Source: Noviherbaspirillum sp. UKPF54
GTDB lineage: Bacteria; Pseudomonadota; Gammaproteobacteria; Burkholderiales; Burkholderiaceae_D
NCBI RefSeq assembly: GCF_007874125.1
Contig: NZ_CP040128.1
Location: 3,410,001-3,474,000, forward strand
Direction: 5' to 3'
DNA: 64,000 bases
The position numbers and the translations under genes are program-made. The notes beneath the pieces were generated by a model. The model saw nothing but the letters and a program-made list of their open reading frames with translations. It did no database searches and was not told the origin of the DNA. Within the stretch, counting starts at the first letter, position 1; each line of letters opens with the position of its first letter. Below, piece after piece: positions 24,602 through 32,922 of the stretch.

Positions 24602-25999
24602 TTAGCGAGGCACGAAAAACACTGCCTTTTCTTGCACTTGCAACCGCTCGTCATCCTGCGCCTGCAAGCCAAATGTCACGGCGTTGGAGCCCGCCTTTCC
24701 TTTATCCTTCGGAATGCGGACCGTCACCGGGACCACGCGCGATTCCGCCCCTTGAAGTTGAACCTCGTCCTGCGTCGCCAGGGAAATGCCGTCAATCCCC
24801 GCCACTGAAATCTTGTACCGGTGCGCGCGCTCGTCGGTGCTCATGATCTGAAGGCGGAATGCATTTTCGATCATGCCATCCTCCACCTCGCGCCCCATTG
24901 CGCCACGGTCGCGAATGACATCCATTTTCAGGGGCGTGCGGATAAGCAGCGCGCCCCAGAATGCCCCCATTACCAGCACGAGGATGCCTGTGTAGATGAG
25001 CACGCGCGGGCGCAGTACGCGACCGGCGATCTGTCTGGGGGCAAGATTGGCGCGCAGGGCATTTTCCGTGGTAAAGCGGATCAGGCCGCGCGCCGCGCCA
25101 ATCTTGTCCATCACCGAATTGCACGCATCGACGCAGGCGGCACAGCCGATGCAGTCGTACTGCAATCCTTTGCGAATATCGATACCGGTCGGGCAGACTT
25201 GCACGCACATGGAGCAATCGATGCAGTCCCCCGCCGCCGCGCTCTTCGCGGCAGTCTTCGCCAGGGCGCCACGCGGCTCCCCGCGTTTCTGGTCGTAGCT
25301 GACAATGAGCGTGTCCGCGTCAAACATCGCGCTCTGAAAGCGCGCGTAGGGGCACATATAGCGGCAGACCTGTTCGCGCAGCCAGCCGGCATTGCCGTAG
25401 GTGGCGAAGCCGTAGAACAGAATCCAGAACGACTGCCACGGCCCGAGCGCCAAGGCGGCGGTCTCGAGCGCGAGCGTGCGGGCCGGCGTGAAATAGCCGA
25501 CAAACGTGAACCCCGTCCACAACGCAAACAATCCCCAGACGGCGTGCTTGGCGGCCTTCCTCGAAAACTTGGCAATCGACCACGGTTGCCGGTCCAGCCG
25601 CATGCGGGCGCTGCGCTCCCCCTCGATCTTGCGCTCAAACCACATGAATATTTCCGTATATACCGTCTGCGGACAGGAGAATCCGCACCAGACGCGGCCG
25701 GCCACGGCGGTAAACAGGAAGAGCGCAAAGGCGGCAATAATCAGCAGCAAGGCCAGGTAGATGAGATCCTGCGGCCATAGCACGATGCCGAACAAATAGA
25801 ACTTGCGCGCGGCGAGATCAAACAGGACTGCCTGGCGCCCGTTCCACGGTACCCACGGCAGCCCATAGAAGACCAGTTGCGTCAGCCAGACGCCGGCCCA
25901 GCGCCAGTTGGCATACACACCGTTCGCCGCTCTCGCATAGATCTGCTCGCGTGGCGCGTACATCTTCACGACTGACACTGTCTGGGCGGGTTGACTCAT
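24602..25999 (-). CDS. ccoG: Cytochrome oxidase accessory protein CcoG (RdxA/FixG)
   Basis: 465 residues from ATG 25999. The N-terminal membrane helices contain WCGFSCPQTVYTEIFMWFE and CRYMCPYARFQ. The [4Fe-4S] ferredoxin part is CIDCSMCVQVCPTG plus CIGCAACVDACN, followed by a C-terminal immunoglobulin-like periplasmic domain. CcoG reduces copper during cbb3 oxidase assembly. No ccoNOPQ genes are in the window; here it heads an operon with norE and norF, so it may serve a heme-copper NO reductase or an oxidase encoded elsewhere. Confidence 0.92.
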   Translation of the reverse strand: MSQPAQTVSVVKMYAPREQIYARAANGVYANWRWAGVWLTQLVFYGLPWVPWNGRQAVLFDLAARKFYLFGIVLWPQDLIYLALLLIIAAFALFLFTAVAGRVWCGFSCPQTVYTEIFMWFERKIEGERSARMRLDRQPWSIAKFSRKAAKHAVWGLFALWTGFTFVGYFTPARTLALETAALALGPWQSFWILFYGFATYGNAGWLREQVCRYMCPYARFQSAMFDADTLIVSYDQKRGEPRGALAKTAAKSAAAGDCIDCSMCVQVCPTGIDIRKGLQYDCIGCAACVDACNSVMDKIGAARGLIRFTTENALRANLAPRQIAGRVLRPRVLIYTGILVLVMGAFWGALLIRTPLKMDVIRDRGAMGREVEDGMIENAFRLQIMSTDERAHRYKISVAGIDGISLATQDEVQLQGAESRVVPVTVRIPKDKGKAGSNAVTFGLQAQDDERLQVQEKAVFFVPR

Positions 26000-26337
26000 G
26001 ATCGTTATCTGCTGGGTAGGGATGGAGCCGGGCACGCAGGTCGTAATCCCTGTCCATTGCACCTGATTGTCAGACTTTAACGATGCAAAAAACAGATTCA
26101 GAACACGCAAAAAACACCGCATCAGATCGTCCCGCAAGCAAGCCGGTGCATGCCGCGCAGGCGGTCAAAGCTCAGAGGGGGAAGCCTTGAAAAGCGAGGT
26201 GAAAAGCGCAGCATGCCGGCATTTGATTCGTGCCGGAGCAGAAAGGCGCCTGCCACGCAAAAGGAAGGCGCTTCCGGCACTGTATTGGATGGTGATTGAA
26301 CAGCGAAATATCGCCTGATTCCGAGAGTATTGCCCCG
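26000..26337. other. Gene-free interval upstream of ccoG
   Basis: A 338-bp stretch between ccoG and the EamA gene on the same strand. Short frames on both strands show no family resemblance. It should hold the ccoG promoter, but no clear FNR box was found. Confidence 0.45.
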
Positions 26338-27309
26338 TCAACGGCGCCCGGGCAGGCGGGTCGACCACCACGACATCAGCGAGCCGGTCGTCACCATCGC
26401 CACCCCAAACCAGAATGTCCAGGACGGCGTGACGCCAAGCCAGACGCTCGACAGGCAGCTCGACAGGACCGGGGTGAAGTAGGAAAGCACCGCCAGCAAT
26501 CCGATGCTGCCGCGCTGTACGCCGACGTCCCAGGCGCTGTAGGCGGTGGCGGTGAAGGTGCCGAGCACCATGACCTGTACCGCTGCCGGCAGGCTGACGT
26601 GCATCGGCGGCTGCTCGCTCTGAAAATAGCGAAACCACAACACGCCGGCCGTGGCCAGCAGGAAGAGTCCCACCGCGCTCTTGCCGTTGCCGTAGCGGCG
26701 CGACAGCACGGAGTACGCCGCCCAGAGGAAAGCCGCCAGGAATGCAAGCGCATAGGCGAGCGGGTTGTCCGCGAAATTGTCCGCGAGCCGGGCCGCGGAA
26801 AACGCATCATTGCCTTTCATGACCCAGACGATGCCCAGGAACGCCAGCGCGATGCCCGGCGCCAGCAGACGGAAAGAAGCCAATTGCTGGCGCAGCAGCA
26901 CCGCGAACAGCATGGTCAGGCTGGGCCAGAGGTAATTGATCATGCCCACTTCCATCGCCTGGCTGCGGTCGTGCGCATAGCCGATGGCAAGCGCGAGGCT
27001 GATTTCATAGGCGACGAAGAGCAGGCCGCTGACCAGCAGGTATCTGCGGTCGATCGTCCGGACGGCGGGAAACCAGGTAAACAGGACCACCAGCGCGCCG
27101 CTGACGGTAAAGATCACCGCCGGCCCGCCGACCGGGCCAAGCGCTTCGCCGATGCTGCGGAACAGGCCGACCGTGGCGCTCCAGAGAAGGATGGCAAGGA
27201 TGCCGGCGACATTGCCGGTCCGCGCCGTGGAAGTTGAGGCAAGAGACGTGAGCACGATGGATATGCGCCGCCAGGCAAGCGGGCGATAGCTGGAACAGCC
27301 GAGGATCAT
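26338..27309 (-). CDS. EamA/DMT-family exporter, YddG-like
   Basis: 323 residues with about ten hydrophobic helices in two EamA repeats. Motifs such as GILAILLWSATVGLFRSI, AMEVGMINYLWPSLTMLF and ALAFLAAFLWAAYSVLSRR fit the YddG branch, which exports aromatic amino acids or paraquat across the inner membrane. The first helix begins near residue 32, so the true start may be later than ATG 27309, but no good internal ATG was seen. Substrate unproven. Confidence 0.8.
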   Translation of the reverse strand: MILGCSSYRPLAWRRISIVLTSLASTSTARTGNVAGILAILLWSATVGLFRSIGEALGPVGGPAVIFTVSGALVVLFTWFPAVRTIDRRYLLVSGLLFVAYEISLALAIGYAHDRSQAMEVGMINYLWPSLTMLFAVLLRQQLASFRLLAPGIALAFLGIVWVMKGNDAFSAARLADNFADNPLAYALAFLAAFLWAAYSVLSRRYGNGKSAVGLFLLATAGVLWFRYFQSEQPPMHVSLPAAVQVMVLGTFTATAYSAWDVGVQRGSIGLLAVLSYFTPVLSSCLSSVWLGVTPSWTFWFGVAMVTTGSLMSWWSTRLPGRR

Positions 27310-27378
27310 ACGTCACGCATCGATCTTGTACAAATCGTGGCAGCCCGGGTCGCGCGTCGACGGCGTGCGGTCAACTTT

Positions 27379-28056
27379 TCATTGGCCGGACGGGCGCAAA
27401 TCCGGCGCCGGCATTGTAGAGATACCCTGGGCCAAGGCAGCCTCATGCTGTGCCGCCATGGCACGTACAAATCCGCCGCGCGCCTTCAAACGCTCCCAGT
27501 AGTCCAGGACCGCCGGTGTAAATCCCGCAGTCAGCTCCAGATGCTGCGCCAGCAGAAGCGCGTAACCCACCGAGACATCGGCAGCGGTGAACCGGTCCGC
27601 AGCCAGGTAGCCATGCTGGCTGAGCAAGGGTTCCAGGGTCCGCAAGCGTGCCAGGAACCACTTGGTGTAATCATTCACCACCTGCGTATTCCTGCGCTCG
27701 GCAGGTTCGAAATAGGCATACCGCAACAGCAGCGTCTGCGGGAATGTCAGCGTCGCTTCACCGAAATGGAGATAGTTCAGATATGCCGCATAACCGGGCT
27801 CGCCGGGCGAGACGTCCATTGCCTTCGACGGCAAGCGCGTTGCCAGGTACTGGCACATCGCGGCCGATTCCGTCATGCGGTTTTCGCCGTCGAGGAGTGC
27901 GGGCACGGTCCCAAGCGGATTGATGGCCAGGTATCCCTTGTCAAAGACACGCGGCGGAAACGGCAGCATCTTGAGTTCGTAAGGCAGCCCGAGCTCTTCC
28001 AGCATCCAGAGCGGGCGAAACGATCTCGCGGACATGCAGTGATAAAGAGTGATCAT
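27379..28056 (-). CDS. Glutathione S-transferase
   Basis: 225 residues from ATG 28056 (MITLYHCMSARSFRPLWMLE), which begins the thioredoxin-like N-domain; upstream in-frame sequence is not GST-like. A catalytic Ser lies in CMSARSFR, the glutathione-binding GTVPALLDGENRMTESAAM segment is present, and an all-helical C-domain follows with YLAADRFTAADVSVGYAL. It probably conjugates or transfers glutathione in the cytoplasm. It is not obviously part of the apbE operon, which ends about 150 bp away. Confidence 0.9.
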   Translation of the reverse strand: MITLYHCMSARSFRPLWMLEELGLPYELKMLPFPPRVFDKGYLAINPLGTVPALLDGENRMTESAAMCQYLATRLPSKAMDVSPGEPGYAAYLNYLHFGEATLTFPQTLLLRYAYFEPAERRNTQVVNDYTKWFLARLRTLEPLLSQHGYLAADRFTAADVSVGYALLLAQHLELTAGFTPAVLDYWERLKARGGFVRAMAAQHEAALAQGISTMPAPDLRPSGQ

Positions 28057-28210
28057 CGTCTGATTAATGATTGGTCGCGCAAAACAAAGCAAGGGAGCCC
28101 AAGCCGATTTTAACCTTGCGGCCTGCCCATCCGTCGCAAGCGGAATCGGCAATGACATCCAGCCGTCGTGCGGCGGTGTCCGGCCCGGTTGCGGACCGGG
28201 CAAGCCCTTC

Positions 28211-29206
28211 TCATGTCGCCGTCCACTGAAATCCTTCAGACTGCCTCCGGGCGCCGGCCTTGTCGACAAACAGCGCGTCGACACCCGGCAGCTCGCGCAC
28301 CAGCCGCAGGCCCCGCTCCGTGCCGAGCACCATCAGCGCCGTCGACAAGCCGTCCGCCAGCATGGCGCTGGGGGCGGCGACCGTCACGCTGGCCAGTTCG
28401 GGAGGCGATTCGCCACTGGCCGGATCGACGATATGGTGGCGCGAGAAATCGGCGCTGAACGTCGTCTCGTAATCGCCCGAGGTCGCCAGGCTGCGCGCCT
28501 CGAGCGGCATCGTGCCGAGCAGGCGGTCGCGATGTCGCGGGTCCTGGATGCCGATGCGCCAGGGCTGTTGTGGAGTGCGCCGACCGATACCGGAAAATTC
28601 CCCGATGTCGACCAAAGCGTCGCGGATGCCACGCGCGCGCAGCGCGTCGAGCGCCAGGTCGGTCGCATAGCCTTGCGCGATGCCGTTGAGCGTGATGGAC
28701 ATGCCGGCGCGCGGCAGCCGCACCTGGTGCCGGTCGAACTGCAGGCTGCCACCGACCAGCGCCAGCGCCGCGCGCCGGTCGCCGCCGGCGGCTGCGGCGA
28801 ACCAGAGCGGCTGCACCGTGATATCGAACGCGCCGCCGCTCAGCTGCGCCAGGCGGCGCGATTCCGACAGCACGGTGAGCAGGTGCGGATCGGGCCGCAG
28901 CAGGCTGCCGGTGCGGTTCAGTTCGTAGACCTGGCTGCCGGGACGGTAGATGCTGAGCAGGCGATCGATGTTGCGCGCGGCGCAAAACGCATCCTCGATG
29001 GCCAGGCGCGCGTCGCGTTCGCTGTCATGCACCAGCTGGATCGTGACCGTGGTCCCGAACGCCAGGTCTGCGCCGCGGAACAGCCGCCGCCCCGGCGCGA
29101 GCTCTAGGCCGGATTCGAAGGCACCGGGCGCGCTCGCCCGGCTTGAGCGGAAGGCGCCGGCCGCCAGCGCCCCGATCCCTGCCGACAGAAATTTTCGACG
29201 CTGCAT
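28211..29206 (-). CDS. apbE: FAD:protein FMN transferase ApbE, last gene of the PQQ/NosR-like operon
   Basis: 331 residues with a twin-arginine-like signal (MQRRKFLSAGIGALAAGAF). It has the ApbE core: AFGTTVTIQLVHDSERDA, LLSIYRPGSQVYELNR, ITLNGIAQGYATDLALDALR and LVDIGEFSG. ApbE covalently attaches FMN to Thr/Ser of exported flavoproteins. It starts 12 bp after the stop of the NosR-like gene (AGGAGCCAAG ribosome site), whose FMN-binding domain is the obvious substrate. Confidence 0.9.
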   Translation of the reverse strand: MQRRKFLSAGIGALAAGAFRSSRASAPGAFESGLELAPGRRLFRGADLAFGTTVTIQLVHDSERDARLAIEDAFCAARNIDRLLSIYRPGSQVYELNRTGSLLRPDPHLLTVLSESRRLAQLSGGAFDITVQPLWFAAAAGGDRRAALALVGGSLQFDRHQVRLPRAGMSITLNGIAQGYATDLALDALRARGIRDALVDIGEFSGIGRRTPQQPWRIGIQDPRHRDRLLGTMPLEARSLATSGDYETTFSADFSRHHIVDPASGESPPELASVTVAAPSAMLADGLSTALMVLGTERGLRLVRELPGVDALFVDKAGARRQSEGFQWTAT

Positions 29207-29218
29207 CTTGGCTCCTGT

Positions 29219-31345
29219 TCAAACCTGCCGTATCGGAATGACAGCGCCGCGCTTCTTTTCCAGCATCAGCGGCGCGCACCTGCCGTCGTCGTGATAGATC
29301 GCCACGCAATCCATGCACTGAAAGCATTCGTCATAGCGGATCGCGCCGTCCTGCCGGATAGCCTGATAGGCGCAGCGGTGGCGGCAGGTCTGGCACGGCT
29401 TGCCGCATTGCGCGCGGCGCGCGAGCCACGGCAACAGCCGCACGCGCCCGAGCAGCGCGAGACCGGCGCCGAGCGGGCACAGATAGCGGCAGAAAAACTT
29501 GTAGCAGACGGCGCCGGCGAGCAGCAGCCCCGCCGCGTACAGCACGAACGGCCAGGAGCGCACGAACAGCAGCGTGACGGCGGTCTTGAACGGCTCGAAC
29601 TCGACCAGCCGGTCGGTGGCGGCGGGCGCCGCGAAGACGCTGCCGGCGACGGCAGCCAACACGACGTACTTGAGCGACTTGAGCCTGGCGTCGGCGGCGC
29701 TACGCAGCCGCAGCTGCGGCAGGCGCAGCCATCGGCCCAGCTTCGCGGAAAATTCCTGCAGCGCGCCGAACGGACACAGCCAGCCGCAAAAGGTGCCGCG
29801 CCCCCAGATCAGCAGCGACACCAGCACGCCGCCCCAAAGCACGACCGAGACCGGGTCGTACAGCAAAAAGCCCAGGCCGCGCCCTTCCTTCACTGCCTGC
29901 AGGACGCTGGTGATGTTGACTATCGATAGCTGGCCCTGCGCATACCAGCCGATGAACAGCAGCGTAAAGGCGAGATAAATGTTGCGAAACAGCGCAAGGC
30001 GGCGCGCGCTCGCCACCAGCGCGGATTGCCTAGCCAGGGCAATAAACAGGATTGCCAGCGCTGCCGCGACGAGCGCGATTTCCCGCCAGCGCTGCTTCCA
30101 GACCGGCAGCCATGACTTGCCGTCGCCGTCCGGCACGGTATAAAAACGCTGCGGCAGACGATAGCTGAGCACGAAGTCCTGGCCGATGCGCTCCGGATAA
30201 ATCATTCCTTTCAGGCGCGTGACGCGCAGCGCGAAATCGAGCGGTTGCGAGGGGTCGAGCCCGGCCTGGCTGATCACGCGAAATACCTTCGTCGACACGG
30301 GCGCGTCTTCATTGCGGCGCAAGGACAGGTCGAGGTCCATGTCGCGCATCTCGATCGGCAGCCCGCCCTGCGCCAGGATCAGGCGGTCCGGCACGGTGCC
30401 GGCGACGAAATCGTCCGACACCGGTCCGTAGCGCCCGCGCCACTGCACCAGCAAGGCATGGTCGCCCGGCTCCAGCCGCTCGGATAGCCGGGCCCAGCTG
30501 GCGTCGTCGAGCAGGCTGCGGCCGATCGACGGCACCGACACGTAGGCGAAGCGCATGTCGGCGAACAGCTCGCCGGGATGCGCGGCGGCCCGCTCGTCGA
30601 GGCCGGCGCCGGCCGTTCCCGCGAACGCCTTTTCCACGTCGGCGTTGCGCAGCACCAGCGGCTTGAACACCCCCTCGGCGGCCAGGGCTCGCGCGTCGAG
30701 CGCTTCGTTCACGTCCTGCCGCACGCGGGCGATCTGGTCCGGATCGCGCAGGCCTGAAAAGCCGAGCTTCTTGCGCGCGACCTTCAGCGCCGCCGACAGC
30801 ACGCTCTGATTGATGATGCGCACCGAGGCGGTGGCTTTTGCCACGCCGTCGATATGGACGGTGCCGCCGTCCGCTCGGGCGCCGTCGCGTCGCGCTGTAT
30901 CGATCGCGATGTTCTGCTTGAGCGACAAGCCGCGGTACTGGCCGACGAACCTGTGCAGCGGCGCCTCGCCCAGGCCGTCGAGGAAGACCGGTTCGTGGTG
31001 CGAGATCACCTGCACGTCGAGAAAGCCGCCGCCGGCATCGAGCGCCACCAGCAGGTTGAGCGGCACGCCGGAAAAGCCGGGCACGGCGGCGAAGTCGATC
31101 GACTCGAACAGATAGCCGACCAGCTCGGTCGCGGTGCCGTTCTGGCGGAACACCGGCCACACGGGAATGGCGTCATCCTTCTGGCCGATCATCAGCGGCG
31201 ACGGGAATTTCTTTTCCAGCATGTCGCGCGTCAGCACGCCGGCTGCGGCCGGCACGCACACGCTTGCGAAGGCGGCAAGCGTCAGGATGAACGCAGCGAT
31301 CCGGCGCCGGCCGGCGCATGCTCTCGACCAGTTCATCGCTTTCAC
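29219..31345 (-). CDS. NosR/NirI-like membrane flavo-iron-sulfur protein
   Basis: 708 residues from a GTG start (GAGGAAGCCA before it). The signal peptide is followed by an FMN-binding domain with the flavinylation-like motif DGVAKATAS (166-174), then a periplasmic region, six helices with CGWLCPFGALQEF and CRYLCPLGAG, and C-terminal [4Fe-4S] motifs CGKPCQTCRHRC and CFQCMDC. This is the NosR layout, which carries quinol electrons to the periplasm. No nos genes are nearby; instead it is embedded between cytochrome b561 and apbE in an operon with a PQQ receptor. The flavin motif is unusual (Lys in place of Gly, final Ser). Confidence 0.85.
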   Translation of the reverse strand: MKAMNWSRACAGRRRIAAFILTLAAFASVCVPAAAGVLTRDMLEKKFPSPLMIGQKDDAIPVWPVFRQNGTATELVGYLFESIDFAAVPGFSGVPLNLLVALDAGGGFLDVQVISHHEPVFLDGLGEAPLHRFVGQYRGLSLKQNIAIDTARRDGARADGGTVHIDGVAKATASVRIINQSVLSAALKVARKKLGFSGLRDPDQIARVRQDVNEALDARALAAEGVFKPLVLRNADVEKAFAGTAGAGLDERAAAHPGELFADMRFAYVSVPSIGRSLLDDASWARLSERLEPGDHALLVQWRGRYGPVSDDFVAGTVPDRLILAQGGLPIEMRDMDLDLSLRRNEDAPVSTKVFRVISQAGLDPSQPLDFALRVTRLKGMIYPERIGQDFVLSYRLPQRFYTVPDGDGKSWLPVWKQRWREIALVAAALAILFIALARQSALVASARRLALFRNIYLAFTLLFIGWYAQGQLSIVNITSVLQAVKEGRGLGFLLYDPVSVVLWGGVLVSLLIWGRGTFCGWLCPFGALQEFSAKLGRWLRLPQLRLRSAADARLKSLKYVVLAAVAGSVFAAPAATDRLVEFEPFKTAVTLLFVRSWPFVLYAAGLLLAGAVCYKFFCRYLCPLGAGLALLGRVRLLPWLARRAQCGKPCQTCRHRCAYQAIRQDGAIRYDECFQCMDCVAIYHDDGRCAPLMLEKKRGAVIPIRQV

Positions 31346-31354
31346 TGGCTTCCT

Positions 31355-31945
31355 CTAGCGTTCAATATGCGGCAGCATGCGCCGCAGGACCAGGCCGCCG
31401 GAAGTCAGCAGATGGCGCGCCACCGCCAGCACGTGCACCGCGATCAGCGCGCACAACAGCCATGCCAGCGCGGCATGGAACTGACGGAAAAATGCTTGCA
31501 GCAGCGGATTTTCCCAACCGGTCTGCGGCAGCGCGTAACCGAAAAAGCGCACCGGATGCTTGCCGAAACTGGAGGCCAGATACCCTGCCAGCGGGATCAG
31601 CACCATGCAGGCGTACAGCAGGCGATGCGAAACCTGGGCCGCCTTTTCCTGCAAGGCCGAGAAATGCAGCCCGTCGCCGCGCGGCGCCAGCGCCCTGCCG
31701 CGCCACCACAGGCGCACCATGACCAGCATGAACGCCAGCAGCCCGAGCGACTTGTGCAGTCCGTAGTAATAGGCCACCGCCGGCGTGCGCTTGGGCAGGC
31801 CGACCATGTACAGGCCGATGGCGATCTGCGCCAGCAGCAGCGCCGCCATCAGCCAGTGCAGCGCAATGGCAGGCAGGCTGTAGCGCGGCGCGGCGGCGGA
31901 AAGGCCGTACGCCGCCGGCGAACTCAACGAATGACTACGCCCCAT
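31355..31945 (-). CDS. Cytochrome b561 family protein
   Basis: 196 residues from ATG 31945, with GGGAGAACTGCC as ribosome site. The start lies inside the beta-propeller gene (22-bp overlap). Four helices with b-heme histidines are seen, including AIALHWLMAALLLAQIAIGL, GLHKSLGLLAFMLVMVRLWW, VSHRLLYACMVLIPLAGY and FFRQFHAALAWLLCALIAVHV. Bacterial b561 proteins pass electrons between quinone and periplasmic carriers. It is cotranscribed with the NosR-like gene 9 bp downstream. Confidence 0.87.
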   Translation of the reverse strand: MGRSHSLSSPAAYGLSAAAPRYSLPAIALHWLMAALLLAQIAIGLYMVGLPKRTPAVAYYYGLHKSLGLLAFMLVMVRLWWRGRALAPRGDGLHFSALQEKAAQVSHRLLYACMVLIPLAGYLASSFGKHPVRFFGYALPQTGWENPLLQAFFRQFHAALAWLLCALIAVHVLAVARHLLTSGGLVLRRMLPHIER

Positions 31946-32877
31946 GGCAGTTCTCCCACGCTGATTTCCCTGATTACCTGGCGCGACGCGGTATCGATCA
32001 CCGACACCGAGCCGGACCGGCCGTTGGCGACGTAGAGCTTGGCGCCGTCGGGCGTGATCGCCATGTTCCACGGCCGCTTGCCGACCGGGATGGTGGCGCC
32101 GAGCTTGTTGTCGGCGGTATCGATCACGCTGACGGTGCCGTCCTTGCCGTTCGATACGTAGACGGTCTTGCCGTCCGGATGAATGGTGACGCCGTTGCTG
32201 TAGTTGCCCGATGCGATGCGCGCGATGACTTGCTGCGACGCCGTGTCGATCGCATACACGGTGCCGGCGATCTCGGCGGCCACGTAGGCGCGGCGGCCGT
32301 CGGGCGTGAAGCCGATGCCGCGCGGGCGCCGGCCGACGGTGACGGCGTTGACCTGGGCGCGCTGTTCCACGTCGATCACGTCGACCGTGTCGGCTTCCTC
32401 GGCGCTGACGTAAAGCCATTTCCCGTCCGGGCTGAAATCGGCGTGCTCGGGATTCTTGCCCCTGGTCGGCACGCTGAACGCCAGCGTGCGCGTGGCCGAC
32501 GAAACGAAGGCGACGCTGTTGCTGATTTCGCTGGCGACCACGATCCAGCGCCCGTCGGGCGAGATGCCCACGCCCTCGGGCGACTCGTGCAGCGCGATGC
32601 GGTCGACGACGGCGCGCTTGCCGAGGTCGACCACCAGGAGCGCGTTGCTGCCGCTGTCGCTCACGTACAGCATCGCGCCGTCGGCGCCGACAGCCATGCC
32701 GCGCGGCTTGCCGCCGGTGGCAACGGTCGCGACCACGCTGTCGCTTTGCGTGTCGATGATGGAAATGGTGCCGGACTTTTCGTTCGGCACGTAGGCGAAA
32801 GGCGCGGCCGAGGCGGTTCCTGCAGCCAGCAGCAATGCGGCTGCCGTGCCCAGCATGCTACGCACGAGCGGTGTCAT
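31924..32877 (-). CDS. PQQ-associated YVTN beta-propeller protein
   Basis: 317 residues from ATG 32877 (AAGGAGACAAC before it), with a signal peptide ending TASAA. Seven or so YVTN repeats are visible (FAYVPNEKSGTISIIDTQ, MLYVSDSGSNALLVVDL, TVYVSNGKDGTVSVIDTA, KLYVANGRSGSVSVIDTA). The pattern matches the family known from PQQ-dependent alcohol catabolism loci. It should lie in the periplasm. Being 45 bp downstream of the PQQ receptor gene supports a role in PQQ or PQQ-enzyme handling; the exact function is not known. Confidence 0.85.
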   Translation of the reverse strand: MTPLVRSMLGTAAALLLAAGTASAAPFAYVPNEKSGTISIIDTQSDSVVATVATGGKPRGMAVGADGAMLYVSDSGSNALLVVDLGKRAVVDRIALHESPEGVGISPDGRWIVVASEISNSVAFVSSATRTLAFSVPTRGKNPEHADFSPDGKWLYVSAEEADTVDVIDVEQRAQVNAVTVGRRPRGIGFTPDGRRAYVAAEIAGTVYAIDTASQQVIARIASGNYSNGVTIHPDGKTVYVSNGKDGTVSVIDTADNKLGATIPVGKRPWNMAITPDGAKLYVANGRSGSVSVIDTASRQVIREISVGELPWGVVIR

Positions 32878-32922
32878 GTTGTCTCCTTCATTGTTGTGGT
32901 GAAGCGCGCGGCGTCGTCGCGG

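Noticed and set aside
29219..31345. A nitrous oxide reduction (nos) cluster
   Set aside because: No nosZ, nosD, nosF, nosY or nosL is nearby; the NosR-like gene sits between cytochrome b561 and apbE in a PQQ-related operon.
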